Notes under the pieces: model-generated
Databases searched by the model: none
What the model saw: the letters and a program-made list of their open reading frames with translations, nothing else
What the model was told of the DNA's origin: nothing
NCBI RefSeq assembly: GCF_900129215.1
Contig: NZ_FQUQ01000003.1
Span: 638,101-702,100 of the forward strand
Length of the DNA stretch: 64,000 nt
Direction: 5' to 3'
Source of the DNA: Pedobacter caeni
GTDB lineage: Bacteria; Bacteroidota; Bacteroidia; Sphingobacteriales; Sphingobacteriaceae
Shown: one piece after another, positions 61,966-64,000 of the stretch
Layout: the number at the start of each line of letters is the position of its first letter
Numbering within the stretch: position 1 is the stretch's first letter
Made by a program: the position numbers and the translations under genes

Positions 61966-64000
61966 ATGAAGAAGCTCTTGTTCCTGTTACTATGCCTGCT
62001 TTCCACAAGTATGGCCTTTTCTCAACAATTTATCCTTAAAGGCGTTACTTCCGATCTTCAAAAGAATATACTTCCCTTTGCCAGTATCTATATTCAGGGT
62101 ACAAGTAAAGGTACTTCTGCAAATACCAATGGAGAATTTCAACTTAAGCTTGAAAAAGGAAAATACAATTTGGTATTCAGGGCGGTAGGTTATAAACAGC
62201 TGATAAAGGAGGTTGAGATCAGCAAGGATACTGATTTGTCTGTCGCAATGGAAGCAGAAGCCTATCAGTTAAAGGATGTAGTGATCAAAGTCAATGCCGA
62301 AGATCCTGCTTACGAAATCATCAGGAATGCGATCAAAAAACGTAAGGGGCATTTAAAAGAAGTGGAATCTTATTCTTGTGATACTTATATCAAAGGGGTG
62401 GCCAAACTCAAAAACGCGCCAAAAAAATTCCTGGGTATGGAGGTACAGGGGCAATTAAAAGATCTGGGGCTCGACTCTGGCAAAAGGGGGATACTTTTTC
62501 TGTCAGAATCCGTTTCTAAGTTTAACTTCCAGCAGCCCAACAAAATTAATGAAGAAATGATTTCTTCAAAGGTGAGCGGGAACAGCAATGGTTTTAGTTT
62601 TAACCAGGCTACCGATTTTTTGGTCAGTTTTTATAAGAATACAGTGGAGATCAGCGACCTGAGTCGTGTAGGTTTCGTTTCTCCAATTGCAGATAATGCC
62701 ATGCTGTTTTATCGTTATAAGTTCATCGGGACTTTCAGGGAAGGCAATGACTGGATCAATAAAATACAGGTCATCTCCAGACGTAAATACGATCAGGTCT
62801 TTAACGGCTATATCTATATCATTGACGACAGCTGGAGGATTCATAGCGCTGATCTGGAGCTGACCAACAATTCTATGATCGAAGGGATTGATACACTCCG
62901 GATCAAACAACAGTTTATTCCTGTGAAAAATGGAAAATGGATGCTGGCCAGTCAGCGTTACGATTACTCCGGTGGGATTTTTAGCTTCAAATTTATGGGT
63001 ACCTATACCGGTGTGTTTAGTAACTATAACATTGAACCCAATTTTCCGCCAAAGTTCTTTACCAACAGAGTGTTGAAGGTAAATGCCGATGCCAATAAGA
63101 AAGATTCTGCCTATTGGGCAGGAATACGCCCCATATTGTTAACTCCGGAAGAAAGCAGGGATTATGTAAAAAAGGACAGTCTCAAATTGTGGAGGAGTTC
63201 CGACCGGTACCAGGATTCTATTGATAGAAAAGCAAATAAATTTAAGTTCTTTAAGGCTTTGACATTGGGTTATACCCATCAGAATACCAAGAAAAAGGAA
63301 GTATGGAACATCAGTGGACCGCTTTTTAGTCTCAACTATAATACAATCGAAGGTTGGGTGTATAGTCCCGGACTAACCTATAGAAAGACACTGAAGGATA
63401 GTACTGTACTTATCGCAAAAGTCAATGGACGTTATGGTTTTGAAAATAAAAAGCTGAGTGCAAATGCGAGCCTGGGGTATGTTTACGACCGGAAACACAA
63501 TGGCTATATCGGCTTAAGCGGAGGAACAAGTTATGCTGACTTTAACAGCAATTACATGGCGATACCGCCGCTTTTTAATACAATAAGTACTTTGTTTTCG
63601 AAAGAGAATATCTTAAAACTGTATAAAAAGGATTTTGTAAATGTCTTTTCGGGAAGGGAGCTGAGTAATGGATTATACCTTTCAGGTAATGTGGAGTATG
63701 CCAGTAGAACTCCTTTAGTCAATACTTCGTTCAGAACAACAAGACGCTTCCCTGATAAGGAGTTTACTGCCAATAATCCCTATCCTACAGCGGGGAATGA
63801 TGCTGCTTTTAACGCACACAAAGCCCTGACCATTGGAGTATCTTTAAATATAGCTTTTGCACAGACCTATATCGAACGTCCTGATTTTAATGTCAAACAA
63901 GGTTCTGTTTATCCAAAGCTTCAGCTGGATTACCGCAAAGGGATAAAAGGCGTATTAAACTCTGATGTAGATTTTGATTATGTAGGCGCCCGTATCTTTG
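61966..64000 (+). CDS. DUF5686/carboxypeptidase-regulatory-like outer-membrane protein (3' truncated by window)
   Basis: Open to the last base of the window (678 codons seen). The signal peptide is KKLLFLLLCLLSTSMAFSQ. Residues about 20-110 are a carboxypeptidase-D-like domain (FILKGVTSDLQKNILPFASIYIQGTSKG, NGEFQLKLEKGKYNLVFRAVGYKQ). Next come NAEDPAYEIIRNAIKKRK and the DUF5686-type region with YDYSGGIFSFKFMGTYTGVFSNY. In Bacteroidota such proteins are beta-barrel outer-membrane proteins of unknown role. The ATG at 61966 is preferred over the one at 61962, which opens a different frame. Confidence 0.87.
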   Translation, partial: MKKLLFLLLCLLSTSMAFSQQFILKGVTSDLQKNILPFASIYIQGTSKGTSANTNGEFQLKLEKGKYNLVFRAVGYKQLIKEVEISKDTDLSVAMEAEAYQLKDVVIKVNAEDPAYEIIRNAIKKRKGHLKEVESYSCDTYIKGVAKLKNAPKKFLGMEVQGQLKDLGLDSGKRGILFLSESVSKFNFQQPNKINEEMISSKVSGNSNGFSFNQATDFLVSFYKNTVEISDLSRVGFVSPIADNAMLFYRYKFIGTFREGNDWINKIQVISRRKYDQVFNGYIYIIDDSWRIHSADLELTNNSMIEGIDTLRIKQQFIPVKNGKWMLASQRYDYSGGIFSFKFMGTYTGVFSNYNIEPNFPPKFFTNRVLKVNADANKKDSAYWAGIRPILLTPEESRDYVKKDSLKLWRSSDRYQDSIDRKANKFKFFKALTLGYTHQNTKKKEVWNISGPLFSLNYNTIEGWVYSPGLTYRKTLKDSTVLIAKVNGRYGFENKKLSANASLGYVYDRKHNGYIGLSGGTSYADFNSNYMAIPPLFNTISTLFSKENILKLYKKDFVNVFSGRELSNGLYLSGNVEYASRTPLVNTSFRTTRRFPDKEFTANNPYPTAGNDAAFNAHKALTIGVSLNIAFAQTYIERPDFNVKQGSVYPKLQLDYRKGIKGVLNSDVDFDYVGARIF

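Overview
The window comes from a Bacteroidota chromosome, most likely a Sphingobacteriaceae member close to Pedobacter. Supporting signs are a SusC/SusD pair with glycoside hydrolases, several promoters of the Bacteroidota type (TTTG about 20 nt before TAnnTTTG), a eukaryote-like class I ribonucleotide reductase, many Sec lipoproteins with an xxxC lipobox, and a class I lanthipeptide precursor with a double-glycine leader of the kind found in this phylum. The genus is inferred. No rRNA, tRNA or CRISPR array was seen.

Layout. 1-1.2 kb: C-terminal part of a LanB-type lanthipeptide dehydratase, cut by the window edge. 1.2-24.4 kb: mostly housekeeping genes: sucD, a periplasmic msrB, an RlpA-like protein, nrdB-nrdA, an 800-bp intergenic region packed with helically phased DnaA-box-like 9-mers (a candidate replication origin), aguB-aguA (agmatine to putrescine), fabG, an L,D-transpeptidase-fold protein, a VWA-like membrane protein, a TRIC-type channel, a DivIC/FtsB-like protein, eno, aqpZ, a trypsin-like lipoprotein, an ABC exporter, carA, panB and an RluA-type pseudouridine synthase. 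24.4-26.9 kb: secreted proteins (HEIGH metallopeptidase, lyase-like beta-jelly-roll protein, small lipoprotein).

26.9-37.3 kb: a polysaccharide utilisation locus (SusC, SusD, GH3, GH30), which by gene content suggests beta-1,6-glucan. Upstream of it is a membrane protein fusing a 7TMR-DISM sensor to a coiled coil and an IS1595-transposase-like zinc ribbon plus HTH, a plausible membrane-tethered regulator. 37.5-46.9 kb: alkylation repair (alkA and an AraC-Ada fusion, convergent), a MarR regulator, two co-transcribed secreted proteins of unknown role, an Rrf2 regulator and an NAD(P)-binding oxidoreductase that share an identical inverted-repeat operator, an HPP membrane protein, a ThuA-like protein, a zinc-ribbon protein and an SSB preceded by a 32-bp perfect palindrome. 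46.9-50.5 kb: a TonB-dependent receptor, an 18-bp hairpin, a decayed IS66 transposase and a decayed Gfo/Idh/MocA fragment, a scar zone bordering the next region.

50.5-61.0 kb is the most interesting part: an AT-rich class I lanthipeptide cluster. It holds a 57-aa precursor too short to stand out in ORF listings (core with two Cys, two Ser and six Thr), a split LanB (a separate glutamylation-type N domain and a separate elimination-type C domain), a complete LanC with its zinc ligands, a second LanC-like protein lacking all zinc ligands, a glycosyltransferase-like protein with a DxD motif, a stand-alone protein kinase-like gene and an M60 (HEIGH) metallopeptidase. Split LanB is known from pinensin-type clusters of Bacteroidota. 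The added kinase, glycosyltransferase and zinc-less LanC suggest extra tailoring or regulation. No dedicated transporter or C39 peptidase is visible. 61.0-64.0 kb: a long AT-rich gene-poor stretch, then the start of a DUF5686-type outer-membrane protein that runs off the window.
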